Part shown: one piece after another, positions 1-6,380 of the stretch | Numbering within the stretch: position 1 is the stretch's first letter | Layout: each line of letters opens with the position of its first letter | Assembly: GCA_018381425.1 (NCBI GenBank) | Contig: JAGZRY010000092.1 | Coordinates: 1-6,471, forward strand | DNA from: Haemophilus parainfluenzae | GTDB lineage: Bacteria; Pseudomonadota; Gammaproteobacteria; Enterobacterales; Pasteurellaceae | DNA length: 6,471 bases | Reading direction: 5' to 3' | Position numbers and translations under genes: made by a program | Notes under the pieces: generated by a model | What the model was told of the DNA's origin: nothing | The model's input: only the letters and a program-made list of their open reading frames with translations | Database searches by the model: none

Positions 1-1
1 T

Positions 2-127
2 TATCATTCAATTGCTGAATTAAAGGCTGAAATTGAAGAATATTTAGTGTATTACAACCAAAAACGCATTAAACTTGCTTTCAAAGGATTGAGCCCAGTA
101 CAATACCGAGCTCAATATTTAAGTTAA
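2..127 (+). CDS. IS3-family transposase OrfB, C-terminal fragment (41 aa visible)
   Basis: An open frame enters from the left edge and ends at TAA 125-127. The visible peptide contains YYNQKRIKLAFKGLSPVQYR, the hallmark C-terminal end of IS3-family OrfB (rve integrase-core, DDE) transposases, especially IS150-like ones. The protein would cut and join the element ends during copy-out-paste-in transposition. The catalytic DDE residues lie upstream of the window, so function cannot be assessed. The stop codon lies just before the terminal inverted repeat, as is normal for these elements. The related fragment at the right edge is 17/29 identical over the aligned ends, so the two are cousins rather than copies of one element. 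Confidence 0.85.
   Translation, partial: YHSIAELKAEIEEYLVYYNQKRIKLAFKGLSPVQYRAQYLS
75..104 (+). promoter_or_regulatory. Candidate outward-facing promoter inside the IS end
   Basis: TTGCTT (75-80) and TACAAT (99-104) are separated by 18 bases. The -10 matches consensus at five of six positions, the -35 only at three. It would read out of the element toward tpsB. Caution: TACAAT lies in the codons for the conserved SPVQYR peptide, so it may be there for coding reasons alone. It is listed because no better promoter is visible in the 22 bases between the IS end and tpsB. Confidence 0.25.
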
Positions 128-131
128 CTAA

Positions 132-158
132 CCTGTCCAACTTTTTTGGGGCAGATCA
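132..158 (+). repeat. Right terminal inverted repeat of the left IS element
   Basis: Read on the - strand this starts TGATCTGCCCCAAAAAAG and continues TTGGAC. It matches the terminus at 6355-6380 (TGATCTGACCCCAAAAAA, then TTAGAC) apart from a one-base A indel, a second G indel after the A tract, and a few substitutions. Its position directly after a transposase stop codon supports the assignment. The outer boundary at 158 is inferred from the TG...CA rule. Confidence 0.75.
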
Positions 159-180
159 TATTTTTTATTTCATCGCTGCT

Positions 181-1779
181 ATGAATAAATTTGCTTTTCC
201 TTTTCTTCTTACTCTTTTTTCATCAAATGTTTGGGCTGATGATATCACCCAATCGCTCCAACAATCTAAACAGCAATTCGCTGATCTACAGAGCCAAAAT
301 CAACAACGTTGGCTAGAACAACATCAATTCCAATCTACTTCTCAAGCGGTTGAAAATGGCGATTTCTCGCAAATTTGTTTAGATTATCAAGGTGTGAAAT
401 TTAAAGGAATAACGCTTATTGATCCAATGCCTTTTGCGCCTAAATCGGGCGAATGTTTGAATGAAGCTCGTCTTAATCAGCTGAGTCAACAACTTACTCA
501 AGCCTATGTGAGAAAAGGCTACATTCACAACCCTTTTCAGTTTGAAGACGATCAATCAGGCGTTTTAACTCTGCATGTATTTGAGGGCAAAATTGCTGCT
601 ATAGAAAGCGATAACAAGCGGTTTAATTTAAGCCAAATTTTACCAAATGCGATAGGTAAACCGCTGAAAGTGCAAGATCTTGACCAAGCACTTGACCAAG
701 CGAATCGCATCACGGGAAACAGCGTTTCTGTTGATGTTTTGCCAGCTAAAAATGGCGAAGTTAAACTGAAATTTACGAACGAACCAATTTCTCGTTTCAA
801 TGGTTCAATTGGATTGGATAATTACGCGTCAAGAACCTACGATCGTTGGCAGGTACGTTCTTCTGTTAGCATTAGCAACCCTTTTGGCTTATCAGATACG
901 CTTTATCTAAGCGGTTCGCATACACTAAAATCTCGTCATCAATTTAGCCGCTCGGCATTGCTCTATTATTCCTTACCTTATGGTTATTGGACATTCAGTG
1001 GCTTTGCTTCTATTTCCCAATTTAAAACGCCGCTTTCACTTCAGACATTAAGCCTGCAACAAAAAGGGCAAACTCTTCAAACGGGATTAACCGCAGATTA
1101 TGTTTTCCATCGTGGCTCTAATCATATTTCAACATTTTCAACGCAGATCGAGAAAATTAACAGCAAAAACCGACTGGATGATGTGATTTTAGATCTTCAA
1201 AGCCCTAAATTAACGAGCATTTCTATTGTGCTAAATCATTTGCAGCTGTTTGAAAATGCTACCTTTGCTACAGATTTCCGCTATGAACAAGGGCGAAACA
1301 AAGGCAAAAATCAGCCAGAAGATCTTTTTAGCCGTTGGAATTTTGAGCTGAAATTTAACCGCTATCAATCAATTGGAGATCAACTTTTTCGCCATTCACA
1401 CCAGCTTACAGCACAATATAGCCACGATTATTTGTCTTCGATTAAACAGGAAGATTTGACGGGGCGTTATCGCGTACGTGGCTTGAATGATTTAAGTTTA
1501 TCAGCAGAGAAAAATATTGTTTTACACAACGATATTGCTTGGGTAAAAGTAACCGAATTCGGTACATTTTTGCCTTACGTTGGCATTGATTTTGGCGTAC
1601 AAAAATCAACACAAGCGAATGCTCAGCGAGAACAAGCCTTTGCTTATGCTGTTGGGGTGAATTGGGAGCAGAAAGCCTTTCAAGCTAACCTTGAATGGGC
1701 AATGGGGCGATTGTTTTCGAAAACTGATGATGTCAAACAAGAGCGATTAGTGTTGGGAAGCATCAGCTATAAATTCTAA
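181..1779 (+). CDS. TpsB-family outer-membrane transporter of a two-partner secretion system (FhaC/ShlB/CdiB-like)
   Basis: This 532-aa protein should export the TpsA product of the next gene across the outer membrane. The N-terminus is a Sec signal peptide (residues 1-19, cleavage after VWA, then DD). A Gln-rich segment at about 21-50 fits the plug helix H1. POTRA 1 spans roughly 62-138 and contains two cysteines (C66, C92) that probably form a disulfide. POTRA 2 spans about 141-200. The rest is the Omp85-type beta-barrel, ending in SISYKF with the terminal Phe expected of a BAM substrate. The lid-loop L6 motif is VRGL (432-435), where the family usually has VRG followed by Phe or Tyr. Length is normal for the family. 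The start at 181 is chosen because it gives a complete signal peptide, but no Shine-Dalgarno sequence precedes it and the frame stays open upstream into the IS (back to 73) without another ATG. Native promoter DNA appears to have been replaced by the IS. It could be named after several relatives; no specific symbol is justified. Confidence 0.95.
   Translation: MNKFAFPFLLTLFSSNVWADDITQSLQQSKQQFADLQSQNQQRWLEQHQFQSTSQAVENGDFSQICLDYQGVKFKGITLIDPMPFAPKSGECLNEARLNQLSQQLTQAYVRKGYIHNPFQFEDDQSGVLTLHVFEGKIAAIESDNKRFNLSQILPNAIGKPLKVQDLDQALDQANRITGNSVSVDVLPAKNGEVKLKFTNEPISRFNGSIGLDNYASRTYDRWQVRSSVSISNPFGLSDTLYLSGSHTLKSRHQFSRSALLYYSLPYGYWTFSGFASISQFKTPLSLQTLSLQQKGQTLQTGLTADYVFHRGSNHISTFSTQIEKINSKNRLDDVILDLQSPKLTSISIVLNHLQLFENATFATDFRYEQGRNKGKNQPEDLFSRWNFELKFNRYQSIGDQLFRHSHQLTAQYSHDYLSSIKQEDLTGRYRVRGLNDLSLSAEKNIVLHNDIAWVKVTEFGTFLPYVGIDFGVQKSTQANAQREQAFAYAVGVNWEQKAFQANLEWAMGRLFSKTDDVKQERLVLGSISYKF
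614..622 (+). other. Possible DNA uptake signal core, ACAAGCGGT
   Basis: This is an exact 9-base match to the uptake core known from the Actinobacillus/Mannheimia/H. ducreyi branch of Pasteurellaceae, followed by a T/A-rich stretch. CAAGCGGT also occurs at 343-350, 5245-5252 and 5326-5333, and ACAAGCGGC at 4296-4304. I saw no exact Haemophilus-type AAGTGCGGT. All lie inside genes, so codon use may explain some of them. Confidence 0.4.
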
Positions 1780-1827
1780 GTTTATTACACTAATGCACAC
1801 TTGATTTTTTACTCAATAAATTATTTT

Positions 1828-1847
1828 TTTGTGAAGCAGATCACATT
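1828..1847 (+). promoter_or_regulatory. CRP (cAMP receptor protein) type binding site upstream of tpsA
   Basis: TGTGA (1830-1834), six bases, then TCACA (1841-1845) form perfect inverted half-sites matching the canonical CRP consensus, flanked by T-rich DNA. The centre at 1837.5 lies about 42 bases upstream of the start site predicted from the -10 element at 1868-1873, the class II activator position. This suggests tpsA is induced when cAMP is high, as under sugar limitation. Binding itself is inferred. Confidence 0.7.
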
Positions 1848-1864
1848 TTTACTCCATAAATGAC

Positions 1865-1873
1865 TGGTCTAAC
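1865..1873 (+). promoter_or_regulatory. Candidate extended -10 promoter of tpsA
   Basis: TGG (1865-1867) directly precedes TCTAAC (1868-1873), an extended -10 arrangement with four of six hexamer matches. No good -35 lies 17 bases upstream (1845-1850 is ATTTTT), as expected if CRP replaces the -35 contact. Transcription would start near 1880 and leave a leader of about 59 bases before the tpsA start codon. Confidence 0.4.
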
Positions 1874-1928
1874 CTATTCATTTTTGTTTTAATACGAGCA
1901 TTTCTTATTTAGTTATGTTCCATTTTAC

Positions 1929-1938
1929 GAGGTACAAA
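1929..1938 (+). promoter_or_regulatory. Ribosome binding site that sets the tpsA start at 1939
   Basis: GAGG (1929-1932) sits six bases before ATG 1939. The in-frame ATG at 1915 has no such element, and using it would put eight extra residues (MFHFTRYK) before a good signal peptide. The 1939 start is therefore preferred. Confidence 0.85.
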
Positions 1939-4900
1939 ATGTCTAAAACTTACTCTTTAAGCAAAATTTCACTCGCCATTGCATTCAGCATTGCGGGGCA
2001 ATCTGCTTTTGCAGAAATCAGTGCGGCAGATGCCAACACACAAATTAGCAAAAAACAAGGCATTGAAATTATCAATATCGCCAATCCAAGTGCCGCAGGG
2101 TTATCGCATAACCGATATGATAAGTTTAACGTAGATAAATCTGGTGCTGTGCTAAACAATGCTCGTCAAAATGGTAAATCTCAACTTGCAGGCGATCTGA
2201 ACGCCAACCCAAATCTCAAAACCCAATCCGCAAAAGTGATTCTTAATGAAGTAGTGAGTCGCAACCCATCTAAAATTGCAGGTCAGCAAGAAATCTTTGG
2301 TGATAAAGCCGATTATGTATTAGCAAACCCAAACGGCATTAGCGTGCAAGGTGGTGGCTTTATTAACACGACTCGTGCTTCGCTTGTAGTAGGTAAGCCT
2401 CAAGTCGTAGAAGGTAAACTTAAAGGCTATGATGCAACAGGCGATAACGCGTTAAGCACCAGCGGCAAAATTACCAGTTCTGGCGACATTGATTTAATCG
2501 CCCCGCAAGTGGCCGTTGGCGGTCAAATTACCACCAGCGAAGGGGTGAATGTGATTACGGGCAAAAATAAAATTGCACGTGAAGACAATGGCACGCTTAA
2601 AATCACGACTACAGAGCGTAAAGGCCAAGTGCTAGATGGCAAAGTCGTGGGTAGTATTCAAGCAGGCAGAATTCGTATTCATTCAACCGATGATCGTGCG
2701 ACTATCACCGCTCAAGCGGCTGATTTACAAGCAAAAGAAGTGGATATTACCGCAGGCAATGCAAACTTAAACGGTAGAATTAGTCGTCATACAGATCGTG
2801 GTAAAGCAAAAATTACGCATCAAAATGGCGTACAGTCTCGCGATCATCAAAGTGGCTCAAGCGAAACCTACCAAGCAACCCGTGTGCAAACTGATCAATT
2901 TAACGTGAATGTCGGTGGTAAATTGAACATTTCAGGAGCAGATATTCAAGCCAAAAATAGCAATATTCTCGGTGGCAATGTACACTTAGGGGCAGAAAAA
3001 ACCGTAAATTTACGTGAACACAGCAAAAACCAAAGCAAAGGCAGTTGGTATCGCAATGAACAAGAGAGCAATCGTGTTGAAACCACACACCGCACTACGA
3101 TTGCAGGCGATAGTGTAAACATTGAAGCAACCAAAGGTAAAGTGACCACAGAAGGTGCAAAAGTTTCCGCAAAAACGACCGCTATTTATGGCGAACAAGG
3201 CGTGAATTTACGTGGTGCAAAAGCCACTACCACTCAAACGGCTCGTGCTGAATTTAAAAATGAAACTGCACGTTTAAAAACAGGTTTAAGTAGCCAAGAT
3301 AGTAGCGTGCAGCACTACACTGCAACAGAATTAACGACCGAACAAGATCTTATTTTAGGCGGTAAAGGCGACCTGTATTTAAACGGCGTCGTGGCAAATG
3401 TAGATGGTACATTGCTTGCGAAAAATAGCGGTTCGCTTTCATTCGGCTCAGAAAGATCTAGCGAAAGTTATAACCTCAGCGATGATATGCGTTTCTGGGG
3501 TGGTTTAGCAGGCTCTAAAACCGTTGGTACAGGTAGAAGTGCAGAAACTGTTCACGGGGCAGATATTACCGTGAAAGGCGATACGACTTTAGATGCAAGC
3601 CATGGCGTGCATATTTCAGGCAGCCGTGTCGTAACGGGCGGTAATGGCGTGGTAAAAGGCAATGCAGGTGCATTAGTTATTGATAGCACTCAAGCGAAAA
3701 CCACTGCAGTTGATTACGCTCGTCAAGGTACTATTTTTGATATTACCAAGGCTCGCCAAAGTAGCTATACACATACCTCTACTGCAAAAGGTTCAACTTT
3801 AAAATCAGAATCAAATCTCCAACTTTCTACCAACAAAAACGTGAGCATTGTGGGCTCAACCGTGCAATCTGCAGGGTTGCTCGATATTGCAGCAAAAAGT
3901 GGTATTGAAGTGAAAGGTGCAGCTAACCACGTTCGTACGGAATCAAGTAAGGGTGGTTTTAGTTTCGCGGGCGGTTTCGACAGCCTCAAAACATCATTCC
4001 AACACGGGCATTTAACCGCAAATCTCAACCTTGATAATAACAAAGGTAAGCCAAGCGTGGATGCAGATGTTGAAATTAGCAAAGAGAAAAAAGCAGATGC
4101 TGTAAATGCAGAAGGTAAATTCCACTTGGGCTTGAACGTTTACAATAACAGCCAAAATAGTCACACAACAACGTATACAGGTTCAAGCGTAAAAGGTAAC
4201 GATGTAGCATTGAATGCAAAAACTGTGACTGTTTCAGGTAGTGAAGTGGCGGCAACTCACGGTAATTTAGTCATTAACGCGGATAAAATCACGACACAAG
4301 CGGCCCAAAATCAAAGCATTAACAACAACATGAAAAACGAAGTGGATGTTGGTTTGAGCGGCACCGTAACCGAGAACAAATTAAGTGCCACTTTAGGTGT
4401 TGGCGTAGCTCATTCCTTGAATTCAAGCGTGGAAAACAAAGCCCAAGTAAGCAAACTTTCAGCGGCAAATGATGTAAAACTTAATGCAAATCGCATTGAG
4501 CATCAAGGCAGCCAAGTGCAAGCAGGCGGAAATATTCAAGAAAATGCGAAAGAGGTACTCCACACTACTGCGAAAAACAGTACAAATAGCTTTGGCAATA
4601 ATGTGAATGTTGATCTCACCGTGTCTGCGAGCATTGATAAATCCAAAGCTTTCAGCGTGGAAGCAGAACTTGCTGCAAAAGGTGGACGTGAAACCGTATC
4701 AAGCATAACGCATACCGCAACGCAGTTACAAGCAGGTAAAAATATCAGCGTGAATGCAAACCACATTCAAGATAATGCTACCCAATACAGCGCAGGAGAA
4801 ACGGCACAATTTAATTCAAGCAGCCATCAACTTGTAGCAGTTGCAAATCGTGTTGAGAAAAACAGCCTTTCAGCTGGGGCGAGTTTAGGCGTTTCAGCCG

Positions 4901-6312
4901 ATACTACCGACTTCCAACGCTTTAACGTTGCAGCAAAAGTAGGAGCAAATTACAATCAATCTGCTAGCCAAGAAAGCAATGCTGTGCAAGGCTCAATTAA
5001 TGCGAAAAACATGAACATTCACACAGGTAAATTTAATAGCCAAGCAAATATTAACGCAAGTGAAAATGTGAATATTCAAGCTCAAAGTGCTCAATTCAGC
5101 CAAGCAACAAGCAGTAAAACCCAATCAGGTGGTGGTTTTGAAGCGAAAGTAGGTGTTGGTGCAATGGTTGTGCCATCAGCAGGTGCAGCAGTTCCATCTA
5201 TTGATTTAAGCCTTTCTGCAAATGGTAAAAACGGCAACCAAAGCCAAGCGGTGACGAACACCATTGCGGGTAAAAACGTAAATGTACAAACACAAGGCGT
5301 ATTGAACTTGCAAGGCACAAACGTGCAAGCGGTTGAAAATGCTCAACTTTCTGGCAAACGTGTGAACATTACAGCGGGCAATAATCACGTTCAAAATGTG
5401 GCAGCTTCTGTCGCAACAGGCGTGAATATTGGAGCTAAAGTAGCAAATGCAGGCTTTAATACAAATGTAGGCGTAAACACTGAAAACAGCCAAACGCACA
5501 CAGGCGTGGCAGTAAACGGTAAAAATGTGAGCATTCAAGCTCAAAACGGAGTGAATTTAAAAGGCGTGACCTCAACCTCTGAAAAGCTCAATCTTAATGC
5601 AGGCAAAGGCAATTTAGCGTTAACGGCAGCAACAGATAGCGTGAATAAAACCGATGTTTCAGTAGGCTTAAAACTAGGCGGTGGCGTGGCTGAACAAAAA
5701 TGGACTCCGTCTTCAGGTAGCGGTCATCTTGCTGTGAATGTGGTGCGTAATGAGACACATACCGAAACCACTCTCAACACCGATACAGCTAAAATCAATG
5801 CTGGTGGTGATGCGAAATTTATCGGTGGCTCTGTCAATGCTAACCACGCAAGCGGTACGATTTCAGGCGACTCTCACAGTGAGCAATTAGCCAATAAAGT
5901 CAATGAAGTAAGTGTAAGCCTTGCTGCGAATGGTAGTGGTAAACTTGCTGTACCAACTACAGATAAGTGGGCAGAAGCAGCAAAAAATGACTGGAATAAC
6001 GGTTCCATTGCAGGTGTGAAAGCGGATGTAAAATTAGAAGTTAATGCTAAATATCAGCAAACAGCAACTAATGCTGGCGTGAATGCAACACAGGATACAG
6101 TTGTAGTCAAAGGTGTGAAATCTCGTACTGAGATGAAAAATCATCATAGTCGCCAAATACATTTTAAAGCGGAAGCTACTACAGCGATAAAAAAACAAGT
6201 TGAAGCAAAAATTCCTGAAAAAGTAAGACAGGTAGTAAAACCAATACGTGCAGTAAATTTACAACTTATTAAAAATAATAAGGTAAATTATAAAGTACGT
6301 GTAAGACACTAA
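1939..6312 (+). CDS. TpsA-family secreted exoprotein (filamentous haemagglutinin-like, large surface adhesin)
   Basis: This 1457-aa protein is the expected substrate of the upstream TpsB. Residues 1-25 form a Sec signal peptide (cleavage after SAFA, before EIS); it is of ordinary length and lacks the long extension seen in some large TpsA proteins. The TPS secretion domain (haemagg_act type) spans about 26-275 and has both family landmarks, NPNL (90-93) and NPNGI (130-134). From about 280 the protein is a Gly/Asn/Ser/Thr-rich beta-helical rod, with filamentous-haemagglutinin-type repeats clearest at about 625-1320. I saw no cysteine anywhere, usual for secreted fibres. The last 64 residues or so are strongly basic and encoded by A-rich DNA. 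No VENN pretoxin motif and no recognisable toxin domain are present, and no small immunity gene follows. The likely role is adhesion or haemagglutination at the cell surface. A shortened CdiA-like protein that lost its toxin end is the main alternative. The gene has its own probable CRP-type promoter, 159 bases after the tpsB stop. Confidence 0.94.
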   Translation: MSKTYSLSKISLAIAFSIAGQSAFAEISAADANTQISKKQGIEIINIANPSAAGLSHNRYDKFNVDKSGAVLNNARQNGKSQLAGDLNANPNLKTQSAKVILNEVVSRNPSKIAGQQEIFGDKADYVLANPNGISVQGGGFINTTRASLVVGKPQVVEGKLKGYDATGDNALSTSGKITSSGDIDLIAPQVAVGGQITTSEGVNVITGKNKIAREDNGTLKITTTERKGQVLDGKVVGSIQAGRIRIHSTDDRATITAQAADLQAKEVDITAGNANLNGRISRHTDRGKAKITHQNGVQSRDHQSGSSETYQATRVQTDQFNVNVGGKLNISGADIQAKNSNILGGNVHLGAEKTVNLREHSKNQSKGSWYRNEQESNRVETTHRTTIAGDSVNIEATKGKVTTEGAKVSAKTTAIYGEQGVNLRGAKATTTQTARAEFKNETARLKTGLSSQDSSVQHYTATELTTEQDLILGGKGDLYLNGVVANVDGTLLAKNSGSLSFGSERSSESYNLSDDMRFWGGLAGSKTVGTGRSAETVHGADITVKGDTTLDASHGVHISGSRVVTGGNGVVKGNAGALVIDSTQAKTTAVDYARQGTIFDITKARQSSYTHTSTAKGSTLKSESNLQLSTNKNVSIVGSTVQSAGLLDIAAKSGIEVKGAANHVRTESSKGGFSFAGGFDSLKTSFQHGHLTANLNLDNNKGKPSVDADVEISKEKKADAVNAEGKFHLGLNVYNNSQNSHTTTYTGSSVKGNDVALNAKTVTVSGSEVAATHGNLVINADKITTQAAQNQSINNNMKNEVDVGLSGTVTENKLSATLGVGVAHSLNSSVENKAQVSKLSAANDVKLNANRIEHQGSQVQAGGNIQENAKEVLHTTAKNSTNSFGNNVNVDLTVSASIDKSKAFSVEAELAAKGGRETVSSITHTATQLQAGKNISVNANHIQDNATQYSAGETAQFNSSSHQLVAVANRVEKNSLSAGASLGVSADTTDFQRFNVAAKVGANYNQSASQESNAVQGSINAKNMNIHTGKFNSQANINASENVNIQAQSAQFSQATSSKTQSGGGFEAKVGVGAMVVPSAGAAVPSIDLSLSANGKNGNQSQAVTNTIAGKNVNVQTQGVLNLQGTNVQAVENAQLSGKRVNITAGNNHVQNVAASVATGVNIGAKVANAGFNTNVGVNTENSQTHTGVAVNGKNVSIQAQNGVNLKGVTSTSEKLNLNAGKGNLALTAATDSVNKTDVSVGLKLGGGVAEQKWTPSSGSGHLAVNVVRNETHTETTLNTDTAKINAGGDAKFIGGSVNANHASGTISGDSHSEQLANKVNEVSVSLAANGSGKLAVPTTDKWAEAAKNDWNNGSIAGVKADVKLEVNAKYQQTATNAGVNATQDTVVVKGVKSRTEMKNHHSRQIHFKAEATTAIKKQVEAKIPEKVRQVVKPIRAVNLQLIKNNKVNYKVRVRH
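3811..5898 (+). repeat. Degenerate filamentous-haemagglutinin repeats within tpsA
   Basis: TpsA residues of about 625-1320 contain some eight divergent units spaced roughly 70-130 residues apart. Each has a beta-helix strand set, such as VSIVGSTVQSAGLLDIAAK (635), VTVSGSEVAATHGNLVINA (763), THTATQLQAGKNISVNA (924), VLNLQGTNVQAVENAQLSG (1121) and VNLKGVTSTSEKLNLNAG (1205). Most are followed by a glycine-rich alternating segment such as SLSAGASLGVSAD (976) or VNIGAKVANAGFNTNVGV (1162). They resemble the Fil_haemagg_2 class. The repeats are protein-level; I saw no long exact DNA repeat that would favour slippage. Confidence 0.75.
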
Positions 6313-6327
6313 AACCCATCAAGCAGT

Positions 6328-6356
6328 CAATTTTTGTGAAACTTTTCACGGAATTG
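6328..6356 (+). terminator. Hairpin after tpsA, possible terminator lacking a U-tract
   Basis: The arms 6328-6340 and 6345-6356 can pair over about 12 base pairs with one bulged T and two G-T pairs around an ACTT loop (core GTGAA-ACTT-TTCAC). It begins 15 bases after the tpsA stop, where a terminator is expected. No T run follows on either strand, because the IS end begins at 6355 inside the foot of the stem. It may be a terminator whose tail was displaced by the IS, or only an RNA-stabilising 3' hairpin. Confidence 0.45.
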
Positions 6357-6380
6357 ATCTGACCCCAAAAAATTAGACTG
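6355..6380 (-). repeat. Right terminal inverted repeat of the right IS element
   Basis: TGATCTGACCCCAAAAAA followed by TTAGAC mirrors the terminus at 132-158 on the opposite strand, with one extra A after TGATCTG, one missing G after the A tract, and a few mismatches. It abuts the transposase stop codon at 6381-6383. The boundary at 6355 follows the TG...CA rule. Confidence 0.75.

Larger units (their letters stand above)
1..158 (+). mobile_element. 3' end of an IS3-family (IS150-like) insertion sequence, truncated by the window edge
   Basis: This segment combines the C-terminal end of an IS3-family OrfB transposase with a terminal repeat ending in GGGGCAGATCA, so the element probably ends at base 158. 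A TG...CA terminus is typical of the family. The element lies in the same direction as the downstream secretion genes and stops 22 bases before the tpsB start codon. The rest of the element lies outside the window, so completeness and activity cannot be judged. The IS150-like assignment rests on the style of the transposase C-terminus and the GTTGGAC-containing terminus, recalled from family knowledge rather than searched. Confidence 0.8.

Noticed and set aside
151..168. Resemblance of the IS junction (GCAGATCATATTTTT) to the CRP site region at 1836-1850 (GCAGATCACATTTTT), suggesting a destroyed CRP site before tpsB
   Set aside because: The left half is explained by the IS terminus, the upstream half-site is TTTGG rather than TGTGA, and the implied start would fall inside tpsB. 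The match is probably coincidental.
1801..1816. TTGA...TCAA inverted pair as an FNR site
   Set aside because: Spacing and half-sites (TTGAT-N6-CTCAA) do not fit the TTGAT-N4-ATCAA consensus.
1824..1830. T7 tract upstream of tpsA as a phase-variation tract
   Set aside because: Seven T residues in AT-rich DNA are too few to argue for slippage switching, and no longer tandem repeat like that of hmwA promoters is present.
1812..1831. AT-rich AATAAATTATT plus T run as a terminator of tpsB
   Set aside because: The potential stem is five A-T pairs with a one-base loop and would not be stable.
1915..1938. Upstream ATG at 1915 as the tpsA start
   Set aside because: No ribosome binding site precedes it, while GAGG is correctly spaced before 1939, where a standard signal peptide begins.
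4426..5343. VEN-containing words (SVENK at residue 830, AVENA at 1131) as a VENN pretoxin motif of a CdiA protein
   Set aside because: Neither is VENN, both lie inside the beta-helical repeats, and no pretoxin or toxin domain follows.
5206..5544. Long antisense open frames within tpsA and tpsB
   Set aside because: They lie opposite a well-supported gene, have unlikely composition and no start signals, so they are coding shadows.
6313..6354. A cdiI-like immunity gene after tpsA
   Set aside because: Only 42 bases separate the tpsA stop from the IS end, with no open frame.
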